Source: an uncultured Pseudomonadales bacterium
GTDB lineage: Bacteria; Pseudomonadota; Gammaproteobacteria; Pseudomonadales; Pseudohongiellaceae
Reading direction: 5' to 3'
Assembly: GCA_949372635.1 (NCBI GenBank)
Contig: CASIAB010000007.1
Location: forward strand, 357,221-421,220
Length of the DNA: 64,000 bases
A program made the position numbers and the translations under genes. Numbering within the stretch: position 1 is the stretch's first letter; every line of letters starts with the position of its first letter. Below the pieces are notes generated by a model. That model did no database searches. It was not told the DNA's origin and saw only the letters and a list, made by a program, of their open reading frames with translations. Of this stretch, positions 1-9,322 are shown piece by piece.

Positions 1-651
1 GCCTTCCCACTTCAGCTGCTGCGTGCTGTGTTCGCTACCCAGCGGAATGATGCGCGCGGTATGCACCATCTCATTCAAGATCATGACAGTGTCTTTCGTC
101 TGCACTATCTGCATATTATTGTTGTATGAGCCGGGGATCATTGGTGGTCCACCGACGAAACCGACTAGGCACCGATCAATTGTCGTTCTGCCCTCGGGGC
201 CAGCACTCTCAAACACCATCTGACCATAGTTGGCGCGTCTCTCGCGACCGGCGGCATTTAATTGGGGCACACGACCATTTGGTGGATCGTAGACCAGCGA
301 GGTACGACGATCGGCGATGGTCTCAACGCCACGCTCGTACCAGAATTCGTTATAGGAGATCACGCCCGGCGGATAACCGGCGCCACCCACGGAATCGATG
401 ATCAGGTCGCGGTTCTGGCGGCGTCTCTCAAAAGCTTCCCACTCGGCAGCTTCCTCGGGAGTTAAGGTGGCCTTGTCGGCGAGTTCTCTCGGGCGGTTAA
501 GCGGAGTTAACGTCCTAAAGGTATAGGTGCCCTGAAAATCTGGCTGACCATACTCGGTGCGCGGTATATCTGGCGACTGCGCGAGCAGTTGTGGCGCGAC
601 TATGAGACCGATTATTGCTAAAGAAAGTTTCGTGAGCGCTCTGTTGTGCAT
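1..651 (-). CDS. Exported protein of unknown function, partial (C-terminus runs off the window); paralogue of the 21357..22361 product
   Basis: Reverse strand reads MHNRALTKLSLAIIGLIVAPQLLAQSPDIPRTEYGQPDFQGTYTF... with no stop before the window edge. Shares GQPD(L/F)QG, RC(I/L)VGF, GPP, YNNN(V/M)QIVQ(S/T)KDT and EM(I/V)H(D/T)ARI with the 334-aa ORF at 21357. Absent from the ORF track because it is truncated. Confidence 0.85.
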   Translation of the reverse strand, partial: MHNRALTKLSLAIIGLIVAPQLLAQSPDIPRTEYGQPDFQGTYTFRTLTPLNRPRELADKATLTPEEAAEWEAFERRRQNRDLIIDSVGGAGYPPGVISYNEFWYERGVETIADRRTSLVYDPPNGRVPQLNAAGRERRANYGQMVFESAGPEGRTTIDRCLVGFVGGPPMIPGSYNNNMQIVQTKDTVMILNEMVHTARIIPLGSEHSTQQLKWEG

Positions 652-912
652 GTGAACCTCCAACAGTATTCTAATTATAGTGAGATGATGGACTAATTGA
701 CCGAAATTACTCGTATTTTGGCGAATTTTCAAGGATATTCGGGCCTTACTAGAGGCTAAATATGGGTGCTTTAGTGGGAAAAACGCCGAAAAAATGACAG
801 CAAACACTAACGCAGTCTGCTTGCTACAATTCAGCTAAGATTTAGATCCATCGGGATACGGTAGAGCTTACCTTTTTCCTAAGGGTAGAAGAAGAATAAT
901 TAGAAGAAAGCA

Positions 913-1191
913 ATGAAACACCCAAAATTAATAGTCAGCCTGATATTGGTGCTACCGTCGATTGGCCTTATAGGCTCTGTGATCGGAGTGGTAGTAGATA
1001 CGGCAGCGATTGAGGCACCATTCCAGATTGCTGGGGCTGTTGTCGGCGTTGCTGCTAGCAATACAGATATGGTTATTGACGTACCCATCAGAATGGCCAA
1101 TGCCGCTGTTGAGGGAGGTCATCATGATCGCCACCACGGTCATGATCATTCCGAGCAAGACACCGAACATTCTGAACGCCAGAGTACTTAA
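913..1191 (+). CDS. Small hydrophobic protein with His-rich C-terminus, unknown function
   Basis: 92 aa; hydrophobic N-terminal half and tail EGGHHDRHHGHDHSEQ. Short ORF with an overlapping antisense ORF, so coding status is uncertain. Confidence 0.45.
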   Translation: MKHPKLIVSLILVLPSIGLIGSVIGVVVDTAAIEAPFQIAGAVVGVAASNTDMVIDVPIRMANAAVEGGHHDRHHGHDHSEQDTEHSERQST

Positions 1192-1347
1192 TCTGAATAT
1201 GTACTAGAGCGGCCTGTCGACGAGATCTAGCTAACAGCCTGCGAATTAGCTTTAACAACAGTAAAGACCTAGCTTCAAGTCGGTCAAATTGAATTGATTC
1301 CGCATGTGGTTTATTCTTGGAGTTGAATGACTTTTTTCCGCTAGAGC

Positions 1348-2952
1348 ATGCTGATGGCCATTTCCGCCAGTTTCAAGAATAGTATCCGAAACAGCAAGAA
1401 TTCTGCTGATAAGCAGACGCGCGCCTCAATGGCAGCGTTCAAGTTTCCATTAGTAATGTCTATATCTCTTATTCTTCTAAGTTTCGTTCCTCGTGTTCAG
1501 GGCAATTTCGCACTAGTTTGGTCATTTTGGGGCGCTGCCGCCACGCTGCTCTTGTGGCAAGCGTATCTGATAGTTAATTCTAAGAACAAGAACGAAGAGC
1601 ATGTGTTCAGTGTAGTGTTGCGTCCACAGCACTACATCCAAGCCATGGTCCAGTTCAGTGTCTATGCTTATTGGGGTTATTACTGGCGGCCGGTATACGA
1701 TCATGCATGGCTGATGTTAGCGCAGCTGCTCTTTGCCTATACCTTCGACATGTTGCTGGCCTGGTCGAGACGTCGTGAATATAACTTAGGCTTTGGTCCC
1801 TTTCCGATTATTTTTAGCATCAATCTTTTTCTCTGGTTTAGGGATGATTGGTTTTATATGCAATTCGTGATGATTGCAGTCGGTTTCATGGGCAAGGAAT
1901 ATGTACGTTGGAATCGAGACGGTCGTAGCTCGCACATATTTAACCCTTCCGCGTTTGCTCTAGGCCTTTTCTCCCTCGTATTGATCGCTACCAACACGAC
2001 TGGCTTGACCTGGGGTCAGGATATCGCATCAACTCTTACTCTGGCGCCGAACATCTACACGTTTCTCTTTTTGGTTGGCTTGATCGTTATGTACCACTTC
2101 TCCATAACACTTGTTGCAAGCATGGCGGCGATTACTTTGTTTGGAGTCAGTGCCCTGTATTCCGCTAGCACGGGTGTTCCGTACTTCCTCGATTCGGAAA
2201 TTCCTGCCGCTGTTTTTTTAGGGCTGCATCTATTGATTACCGATCCGTCTACCTCGCCAAGAACGCCGCTAGGGAAGACGTTTTTTGGATTGCTCTACGG
2301 ACTCGGGGTGTTCGGCCTCTATACCCTGCTAGGCGCTATGGGCGAGCCAACTTTCTATGACAAACTCCTCGTCGTGCCGCTGCTCAATCTGAGTGTTATC
2401 GCTATCGATAGAGCGGTTCGATCTATTCATTCGACTGCTCTTTTAAACGTTTGGAAAGAGAGCTGGCTCGGTGGGCGCGCTAATCTAGCGCACATGAGTA
2501 TCTGGATAGTGATTTTCGCTTCGATGTCTTTCTTAGGTAAAACCGACAACAAGCATCAGGGCGATAGCTTGCCATTCTGGGAGCAGGCCTGCGCGAGTGA
2601 CTTATCCAATGCCTGTGGCCGCATGCTGCAACTGGAGGCGACCTATTGTGCGGACAACGCGGCATGGGCGTGCAATGAAATAGGCGCACACTATCGTGAG
2701 GGAATGATTACCGCATCCAATCAAGAATTATCCATGGCCTATTTCTCGCGCGGCTGCGAATTGAAGTTTCAAGCGGCGTGTCTAAATCTTCTAGACACAG
2801 AATTGGTGGCGCGCGAAGTGCCACATGAATTGGATTTGCGCTTGCTATTGCGAGAAGGTGGACAGAACTTGATGACACTCTCTGAGCAGGAGTTAGTCGA
2901 GCGAGCCTGTGAACACGATTGGGTTTTTGCCTGCGAGAACAATGGGGCTTAG
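1348..2952 (+). CDS. RnfD/NqrB-like multi-TM membrane protein with Cys-rich Sel1/Hcp-like C-terminal region
   Basis: 534 aa; many TM segments, NPSAFALG and LLITDPSTSPRTPLG motifs resembling RnfD/NqrB; C-terminal ~120 aa has regularly spaced cysteines (CASDLSNAC..YCADNAAWAC..GCELKFQAAC..ACEHDWVFAC). Confidence 0.78.
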   Translation: MLMAISASFKNSIRNSKNSADKQTRASMAAFKFPLVMSISLILLSFVPRVQGNFALVWSFWGAAATLLLWQAYLIVNSKNKNEEHVFSVVLRPQHYIQAMVQFSVYAYWGYYWRPVYDHAWLMLAQLLFAYTFDMLLAWSRRREYNLGFGPFPIIFSINLFLWFRDDWFYMQFVMIAVGFMGKEYVRWNRDGRSSHIFNPSAFALGLFSLVLIATNTTGLTWGQDIASTLTLAPNIYTFLFLVGLIVMYHFSITLVASMAAITLFGVSALYSASTGVPYFLDSEIPAAVFLGLHLLITDPSTSPRTPLGKTFFGLLYGLGVFGLYTLLGAMGEPTFYDKLLVVPLLNLSVIAIDRAVRSIHSTALLNVWKESWLGGRANLAHMSIWIVIFASMSFLGKTDNKHQGDSLPFWEQACASDLSNACGRMLQLEATYCADNAAWACNEIGAHYREGMITASNQELSMAYFSRGCELKFQAACLNLLDTELVAREVPHELDLRLLLREGGQNLMTLSEQELVERACEHDWVFACENNGA

Positions 2953-2954
2953 AT

Positions 2955-3956
2955 ATGAGCAAGCCTCAAAGCGAAACTGAAGCTAAGCGGCAATCTAAGC
3001 AAGAGGATCAGCGAAAAGATCTTGATAGGGAACAGGTGCCAGATCGAGCAGTGGGTCTCACCATTATGTGCCTAGCGATTGTCTTCGTGGCCGTATGGAT
3101 GGCTCTTCAATCACCGCAGCAAATAGACTCAGAAAAAACGGGGTTTTCTTCCCCCGCTCAAGCAGCGATAACTGGTTTCCTCGCCAATGCTTGGTTTCTC
3201 CCGGACGAGCCGCTGCTGGGCTTTGTTCAAATTCCCGCCGGCCCATTCATCATGGGAAGTAACCCAGCATTAGATCGTCTAGCCTACGAGAATGAACGCT
3301 GGTCGAGCAATCGGCGTCAGGGAACAGTCCAGATAGACGATTTCTATATAGGGTTGTTTGAGGTCACCGCTGCTCAATTTCGAGTCTTCATAGCAGAACA
3401 CCCAGATCTCGCTAATGAGGTGCCAGCGGAGATTCAAGGGGATATGCCGATTACAAATGTCACTTGGCCGGAGGCGCTAGCCTATGCGCGCTGGCTACAG
3501 CAGAAGTTGGAAAATTCTTCGGATACTCCTGAAGAACTACGCAGTTATCTCGCAGCGGGTGGCCAAGTGAGCATTCCTTCAGAGGCTGAATGGGAAAAAG
3601 CGGCACGCGGTGCGGACGGTCGAATTTTTCCGTGGGGAAACACACCCTCAGCGGCGTCAGCAAACTACGGCTCAAGCGCAATGCTGCCAGTAGGCTCCCG
3701 ACCCTGCGCCGAGTGTGCCTTTGGCCTGCAAGATATGAGCGGGAATGTGTGGGAAATTACACGCAGCCCGTTGCAGGCCTATCCGTATGACCCGAACGAT
3801 GATGCGGAGAATCTTTCCGAGGATGCGCTCTGGGTCATGCGCGGAGGGTCATTCTCCGATGGAGTGGGCAACGTGCGCGCGGCGGTGCGCGGAGGAGTCG
3901 ATCCTAGCGTACGTAACAACTCCATCGGTTTCCGTGTAGTCATAAGCAAGCCATAA
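2955..3956 (+). CDS. Formylglycine-generating enzyme/SUMF1-domain protein, membrane-anchored
   Basis: FVQIPAGPFIMGS, EVTAAQFRVF, PITNVTWPEALAYARW, IPSEAEWEKAARG, FPWGN, DMSGNVWE, RGGSF, IGFRVV. N-terminal TM segment. ATG at 2955 preferred over 2919 (short overlap with the upstream stop). Confidence 0.88.
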   Translation: MSKPQSETEAKRQSKQEDQRKDLDREQVPDRAVGLTIMCLAIVFVAVWMALQSPQQIDSEKTGFSSPAQAAITGFLANAWFLPDEPLLGFVQIPAGPFIMGSNPALDRLAYENERWSSNRRQGTVQIDDFYIGLFEVTAAQFRVFIAEHPDLANEVPAEIQGDMPITNVTWPEALAYARWLQQKLENSSDTPEELRSYLAAGGQVSIPSEAEWEKAARGADGRIFPWGNTPSAASANYGSSAMLPVGSRPCAECAFGLQDMSGNVWEITRSPLQAYPYDPNDDAENLSEDALWVMRGGSFSDGVGNVRAAVRGGVDPSVRNNSIGFRVVISKP

Positions 3957-4115
3957 TCAATTCTCGTAAGACCAACGAAGTTCTATAACCCCATTTCCTT
4001 TAAACCGATCTCTTGTCTAAGCGTTCTACTTAGCAAGCGGTACAGATTTGTGCCGTTAGTTTCAAAAGTTGAGCAATAGCCTAGGGTCTTTGGCTTAGGT
4101 AAATGGGGGAATCTT

Positions 4116-4618
4116 ATGACATTATTTTCTACTGCTAGTATTACAATGGCCTTGTGCTCTGTTCTTTTGGTAACAGCGCCAAGTGTGAGCGCTGAGCCCC
4201 CACACAAGAGAAATCACAAGCACGCTGCAGTGCGTCCACACTCAGTTGCGAATAAGGTTGTGGTTGCCAGGCTCGAGCCGAATCGAATCAATACAACAAT
4301 TGCCGCCCTAGGACTGAATCTTTTGCCAATTAGAAAGGTACGCTTTCTACACAATGACGAATTCTTTTACTACAGCGATGGGGGTGTACTACAAAAAGAA
4401 GCCTCACGGTTACGTATTAGTTAAGCCGCGGGCTGGATTTCGAATGGCTGCACTGCCCAGGGGCTACCGAGTAGTCTGAGAAGGAAGCGTGAAATTCTAT
4501 AGTTTCAATAACGGTCGTTACAGGAAAATGAATGGATTCTTCGTGGTAGTTTTACTACGAAGTAGCGAAATAAGAACGAGGAATCCTGTCAAGCAAAGAC
4601 GAGTAGATTTAGTTGGAA
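4116..4618 (+). pseudogene. Frameshifted DUF6515-like exported protein remnant
   Basis: The 102-aa ORF from 4116 leaves the conserved pattern at a 5-G run (4380..4384). Deleting one G gives ...FFYYSDGVYYKKKPHGYVLVKPRAGFRMAALPRGYRVV, then an in-frame TGA (4477..4479), then EGSVKFYSFNNGRYRKMNGFFVVV. This repeating pattern resembles DUF6515 proteins. Confidence 0.6.
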
Positions 4619-4629
4619 AATTCTTAGCT

Positions 4630-6453
4630 TCAATTAGGAAGGGCGAAGACGAGAATTAGATCGCCACCTCTTCGTCCTCTCGATCCACCGCCAGATGCAA
4701 CAGTTACATATTCTTGACCATCGATGACATATATCGAAGGTGAGGCAAATACACCCGCCCCGGTATTAAATTTCCATAGCTCTTCGCCAGTGTATGCGTC
4801 ATAGGCGTAGAAATAACCTGCAGTATTGCTGCCCGCTCCAACGAAGACTATGCCGCCGGCGGTAACCACCGAGCCGGCTTGCCCATACCCTTCAAAGATT
4901 TGTCGCCAGATTAATTCTCCCGTCGTTGGGTCATAAGCAGAGAAATACCCTTTGGGGTCGCGTCCAGAATTAAACGGCTGATCGATCGCATTGATATAAA
5001 GATAGCCAGTGTCCTTGCTGAAGGAAATCGGTGCGTAGTTCGCGCCGCCGCCATAACCCGGAGAAAAAATCTGGTTCGGTCCTATCGGAGTAAACTGCTC
5101 TACGAGATCGTTGGCCTCCATCTGTTGTGCAGGAATGTCGGTTGGGAAAACTGGCGATACCGGTTCCATTCTCTCGCCATTCGCCTTGTGCGGAATCGGC
5201 TGTGTTGGATAGGGGACTTCGCCCTCTACATCGGTAACGGTTGAAACTGGGGTTTCGATGATCGGGTGCACTGGCTCGCCAGTTTCACGATTGAGGATAT
5301 ACAGCCAGCTGTTCTTGCTTGCCTGTGCGAGTGCTTTGATGCCCTGTCCATCGACTTCCATATCAAACAATACCGGTTGATTACCAGAGTCGTAGTCCCA
5401 CACATCGTGATGCACTTGTTGGTAGTACCACTCCAGGTTTCCGTCTTTCAGAGATAGAGCGATAAGCGAGTCGCTGAACAGGTTCATGCCGTCGCGTTTC
5501 GTGCTGTCGCCGAAGGGATTGCCGACGGCCACATAGACCATGCCTAATTCTGCATCAACAGCGGGTGTTTCCCAGATTCCACCGCCGTTCCGCTCGCCGC
5601 CAACCCAGGTTGGCCCTGCGATATCCCAGCCCTGATCAGTTTCATCCTGAGGTACGGTATTGAAGTTCCAAATGCCCTCGCCAGTCTTGGCATCGATTGC
5701 CAACACATAGCCTCCAGCAATATGGCTCTCGCTTCGCGTCGTGCCAACATAAATAACTCCGTCATAGACCTGCGGAGCTGTGGTAAACCAGTAGCCGACC
5801 GAAATAGCAGTTTCGATATCTGGGTTCTTCTCATGCAGCACATCGAGAATCACCGGTGCCTGCCCCTTGTCTCCGAAGCCCTCTAGAGGCTCACCGGTAA
5901 TTGCATCGAGCGCGAAGATAAATGAGCCCGCCGCGGAATACACTACGCCATCCTCATACGCTACGCCACGATGTCTGAAGATATAGCCCTCGCGCCGACC
6001 GCCACCTAAAAGACGCGTTACGTCATAGGTCCAGAGCAGGTGCCCGTCTTCTGCGTTTAGCGCATAAACGCTGCCGCGCGAGTCGGTGACATACATTATG
6101 TCGCCGACAATCACGGGAGTGGTCTGATTACTTACGCCATCGATGACGCCGTGTTGGAATAGCCATTTCGGTGTTAGCTCGGCGACATTGTCGCGAGTAA
6201 TCTGATCACTAGGCGCATAGCGTGAACCGGCAAGGTCAAGATTGTGCAGGCGCCAATCCATATTCTGAACAGATGATCGTGGGCGTAACGCAGATGCGAC
6301 CTCCACCTGCTCAACTTCTCCGCCTGTGGTACTGCTGCTGGTCGCAACTTCTATAGAAGTAGAATCGCCCTCGGGAGCACATCCAATTAATAGAAGAGGC
6401 AGGCTGGCGAAGAGTAATAAGGTTCGAATCGATAGTTGTCTTGAGTTCAACAT
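4630..6453 (-). CDS. PQQ-dependent (quinoprotein) dehydrogenase, lipoprotein
   Basis: 607 aa; lipobox LLLIGCAPE; MDWRLHNLDLAGSRYAPSDQIT and repeated PQQ beta-propeller motifs (VYALNAEDGHLLWTYD, YFYAYDAYTGEELWKFNTG). Confidence 0.9.
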   Translation of the reverse strand: MLNSRQLSIRTLLLFASLPLLLIGCAPEGDSTSIEVATSSSTTGGEVEQVEVASALRPRSSVQNMDWRLHNLDLAGSRYAPSDQITRDNVAELTPKWLFQHGVIDGVSNQTTPVIVGDIMYVTDSRGSVYALNAEDGHLLWTYDVTRLLGGGRREGYIFRHRGVAYEDGVVYSAAGSFIFALDAITGEPLEGFGDKGQAPVILDVLHEKNPDIETAISVGYWFTTAPQVYDGVIYVGTTRSESHIAGGYVLAIDAKTGEGIWNFNTVPQDETDQGWDIAGPTWVGGERNGGGIWETPAVDAELGMVYVAVGNPFGDSTKRDGMNLFSDSLIALSLKDGNLEWYYQQVHHDVWDYDSGNQPVLFDMEVDGQGIKALAQASKNSWLYILNRETGEPVHPIIETPVSTVTDVEGEVPYPTQPIPHKANGERMEPVSPVFPTDIPAQQMEANDLVEQFTPIGPNQIFSPGYGGGANYAPISFSKDTGYLYINAIDQPFNSGRDPKGYFSAYDPTTGELIWRQIFEGYGQAGSVVTAGGIVFVGAGSNTAGYFYAYDAYTGEELWKFNTGAGVFASPSIYVIDGQEYVTVASGGGSRGRRGGDLILVFALPN

Positions 6454-6531
6454 TGTTCGTGCTCCCTTGTTGTTATATAAAACTGTTATTCAAAATAGTT
6501 GTTCAGATAATGCCTAGATTGATGGCGAAGT

Positions 6532-6855
6532 TTAGAGGCTACTCTGGACCATAAAATCAACTATGGCTCTTAGCTGCTCATCGCTGCAGGCTTCGCATAG
6601 GCCTCGCGGCGGCATGATGCCATTGAGTCCGGCGATCGTGTTTTGAACGAGGGTGTCCATGCCTTTCCCCATGCGTATCTCCCACTCGATCTGATCGCCT
6701 ACCTCAGGCGAATGGGCCGCACCTGTGCCATGACAGGCAAAGCATGTCGCTTTATAGGTCTGTTCTGCATCGAAGGGGCCGTCTTCCGCGGCAACGCTCA
6801 ATGACGCCGCCAACAGGAAGGCACAGGCGATTGTAAGATGAGTTTTTGATGCCAT
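6532..6855 (-). CDS. c-type cytochrome (cytochrome c5-like)
   Basis: Signal peptide MASKTHLTIACAFLLAASLSVAAE; haem motif CFACHG; MPPRGLCEACSDEQLRAIVDFMV typical of c5. Confidence 0.88.
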   Translation of the reverse strand: MASKTHLTIACAFLLAASLSVAAEDGPFDAEQTYKATCFACHGTGAAHSPEVGDQIEWEIRMGKGMDTLVQNTIAGLNGIMPPRGLCEACSDEQLRAIVDFMVQSSL

Positions 6856-6874
6856 GTCTACAATCCGGTTCCGG

Positions 6875-7672
6875 CTAATACTGTCTGCGTACGATGTTGA
6901 AGAAATCAACGAACTTCTTCATGTTTACCGTGTCCTGAGAAATGAGTAGGGAATGATCACCCCCAGGAATCTCGACATAAACATGCTGCATGCCTAGCTC
7001 TTGCATTTTTGCGACCCAGTCACGGGTGCGTTCTACAGGCACGGCGGTGTCTTCGTCGCCCTGCAGAACGAAAATGGGCAGATGTTTGATTTTATTCAGA
7101 ATATTATTCATCGGCGCATCCGCTTCGGGTGCGGGCGCGGCTACCCCCAAGCCGGCGAAAATATCCGGATACTTTGCTGCAATATGATAGGTGCCCGCGC
7201 CACCCATAGAATGGCCCCAGAGGTAGATTCGATTTGAATCGACACTGAACTCGTCGCGCATCAACTGTAAGACATTCATTACATCTTGTTCGCTACGCTG
7301 CGCATCCTGCATTTCATCGAGCTTTCTGGAGCCGTACCAGCCGCGGCGGGTATAGCCAAGTGGAGTGACCACGATATAGCCACTCTCTTCAGCTTGATCG
7401 AGCAAACCGTGATATCCCATTAGCCAGTCGTAGCTGCGGCCTAAGCCATGCAGGGAAATAATTAGTGGGGCGCCTTGGCTGCTGTCGTAGCTCGAAGGAA
7501 CGAAGGCGGCATAGGGAATCGATTCGCCAGTGCCCGGGAATTCATAGCTTCGGTGTTGAACACGTGGGTCATCGATGTGTTGCTCGTCATCGCTGGCTTG
7601 GCGATCAGCAAAGGAGAGCTCAGCAGTAGTAAGGGTGAGTGTTATTAAAGCTAGCTGCAGGAGTGCTTTCAT
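6875..7672 (-). CDS. Alpha/beta hydrolase (PHB depolymerase/dienelactone hydrolase-like), exported
   Basis: Signal peptide; PLIISLHGLGRSYDWLMGY, WGHSMGGAGTYHIAAKYP, LPIFVLQGDEDTAVPVE, GGDHS. Confidence 0.85.
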   Translation of the reverse strand: MKALLQLALITLTLTTAELSFADRQASDDEQHIDDPRVQHRSYEFPGTGESIPYAAFVPSSYDSSQGAPLIISLHGLGRSYDWLMGYHGLLDQAEESGYIVVTPLGYTRRGWYGSRKLDEMQDAQRSEQDVMNVLQLMRDEFSVDSNRIYLWGHSMGGAGTYHIAAKYPDIFAGLGVAAPAPEADAPMNNILNKIKHLPIFVLQGDEDTAVPVERTRDWVAKMQELGMQHVYVEIPGGDHSLLISQDTVNMKKFVDFFNIVRRQY

Positions 7673-7817
7673 TATTGTCTTCTCCTGCCCGAAGGGGCAG
7701 CTGTTTATTTGGATGGTCTAAGAGAATAAACTAATTCCACCATGTATATCAAAGATGAACATTAGACGCCCTGCATTTGGTGTCGCTCTAGTACGGAGAT
7801 AGCCGGAGCTAAGCACC

Positions 7818-8306
7818 CTAATTAATCGATTGGCCAAATACACCGCTTTCGACAAGCGAGCGGATCAGCGCGATAGCGTCACGGTCGGTCTGTAGATAGG
7901 CAGATTTTAAATGCTCTCCAACATCAACAGAACCGTCTTCCTCCAGTTCGCGCCGATAACTGAAGCGCACAAACAGGTAGCCTTCCTCCGGCTCCTCTAT
8001 GTGAGTGACACTCTCCGCGTCTATCTGCTCGTACTCTTCCAGGGTCTGGGTGTGAATTTTCTCGTCGGGATAGAGCATCACCCGCTCGTGAAATTTATGC
8101 TCCCCTACCTCGATAATTCTCTCAAACTCATCCTCGGTATACTCTTTGTTAGTAACCTTCAAACTGCTGTTGAATGTGTCTGGGCGTCTCGCACGCAGCA
8201 GCAAGCCTTCCCAGAGCTGGGTTCGCGTGAGAATTGGCAAATCCTCTTCCGTAAGATCGTTGACTTGAATAATGTGTTCAAACTCTAGCAATACGTTCTC
8301 CTGCAC
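7818..8306 (-). CDS. DUF1857 (AtaL-like, SRPBCC fold) family protein
   Basis: 162 aa; LEFEHIIQVND..LTRTQLWEGLLLRARRPDTF pattern of AtaL-like/DUF1857 proteins. Confidence 0.72.
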   Translation of the reverse strand: MQENVLLEFEHIIQVNDLTEEDLPILTRTQLWEGLLLRARRPDTFNSSLKVTNKEYTEDEFERIIEVGEHKFHERVMLYPDEKIHTQTLEEYEQIDAESVTHIEEPEEGYLFVRFSYRRELEEDGSVDVGEHLKSAYLQTDRDAIALIRSLVESGVFGQSIN

Positions 8307-8326
8307 CGCCTAATAGACTATGTGAA

Positions 8327-9172
8327 TTAGTCTATCTGTAGATTCCATGATTCTACTTCATCGAGCATTTCGAAGTCGGTCCAATCGAATTTAAGCGGCG
8401 TTACCGATATATACCCCTGTTGGTAGGCATAGGTGTCGGTTGTAGGGTCTTCGGAATCCACAATCATTCGGACTCTCTCATAGTCTGTGGTCATGGAGTC
8501 TCTTACAGTAGGCTCATAGCGAGCGGTGCTTAGGTAAGAATCTCCCATTGGTCTTACGGCTACTCCCTTCAGTTCGCCGGCTGGGACGTTGATAGTAATC
8601 ATCGTGCCACTCGGCGCGCCAAGCCTGCGATATCGATCGACTAGATCGGCAGTGAACTTTGCGGTGATGGCTGTATTCTCACTATTGGGGTCTTCCGATA
8701 CGGCGATTGCCGGGAGTCCATGATACAAGCCTTCCATCGCTGCCCCTACTGTTCCAGATAGATGTGAAACGTTACCAACGTTTGCGCCGCGGTTTATACC
8801 GGACACAACGATATCGAAGGGTTGATCTTTTCCTAGCTCTTTCACGCCGAAGCGGACTGCATCGGCCGGCCTGCCATGAACGGCGTAGCCGAAGAAGCGA
8901 CCATCTTGCTCAAAGTTGTCGACAGTTATAGAGCCTATTGAGGATTGACTAGAACCTGATTGATTCACGTTCGGAGCGGAGACAACTACTTCTACACCTT
9001 CGAGTTGCGAAAGAGCTGCGTGCAGGGCATGCAGGCGTGGCGATTCTATTCCATCATCGTTTGAAAGCAGGACACGATAGGATTGAGCCGACGCTGCGGC
9101 ACTGAAGCAGGTCAGAACAATCGCCGCCGCAAATTGAGAGAAGCGTATTGAGCCTTTTATTGGTTCCATCAT
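8327..9172 (-). CDS. surE: SurE-type 5'/3'-nucleotidase with N-terminal signal peptide
   Basis: VLLSNDDGIESPRLHAL, SGSSQSS, GRPADAVRFG, DIVVSGINRGANVG, HLSGTVGAAMEGLYHGLPAIAVS are SurE signatures; preceded by FAAAIVLTCFSAAASAQ. Confidence 0.9.
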   Translation of the reverse strand: MMEPIKGSIRFSQFAAAIVLTCFSAAASAQSYRVLLSNDDGIESPRLHALHAALSQLEGVEVVVSAPNVNQSGSSQSSIGSITVDNFEQDGRFFGYAVHGRPADAVRFGVKELGKDQPFDIVVSGINRGANVGNVSHLSGTVGAAMEGLYHGLPAIAVSEDPNSENTAITAKFTADLVDRYRRLGAPSGTMITINVPAGELKGVAVRPMGDSYLSTARYEPTVRDSMTTDYERVRMIVDSEDPTTDTYAYQQGYISVTPLKFDWTDFEMLDEVESWNLQID

Positions 9173-9322
9173 CTATTCCTCAAATATTGTCTTACTATCG
9201 CAATAAGTTGTTATGAAGTATTGTTGCCAGCGAAATTGAATTAGGATTGGCTAGCATCACAAACAGCTATAGTACAGACTAGCCCGTAAAATTTATAGCT
9301 ATACACCTTTTAGGATTTACTC

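Noticed and set aside
5544-5843. 99-aa reverse ORF in an alternate frame within the PQQ dehydrogenase gene
   Set aside because: Overlaps a 607-aa ORF with clear PQQ propeller motifs; no recognisable protein features.
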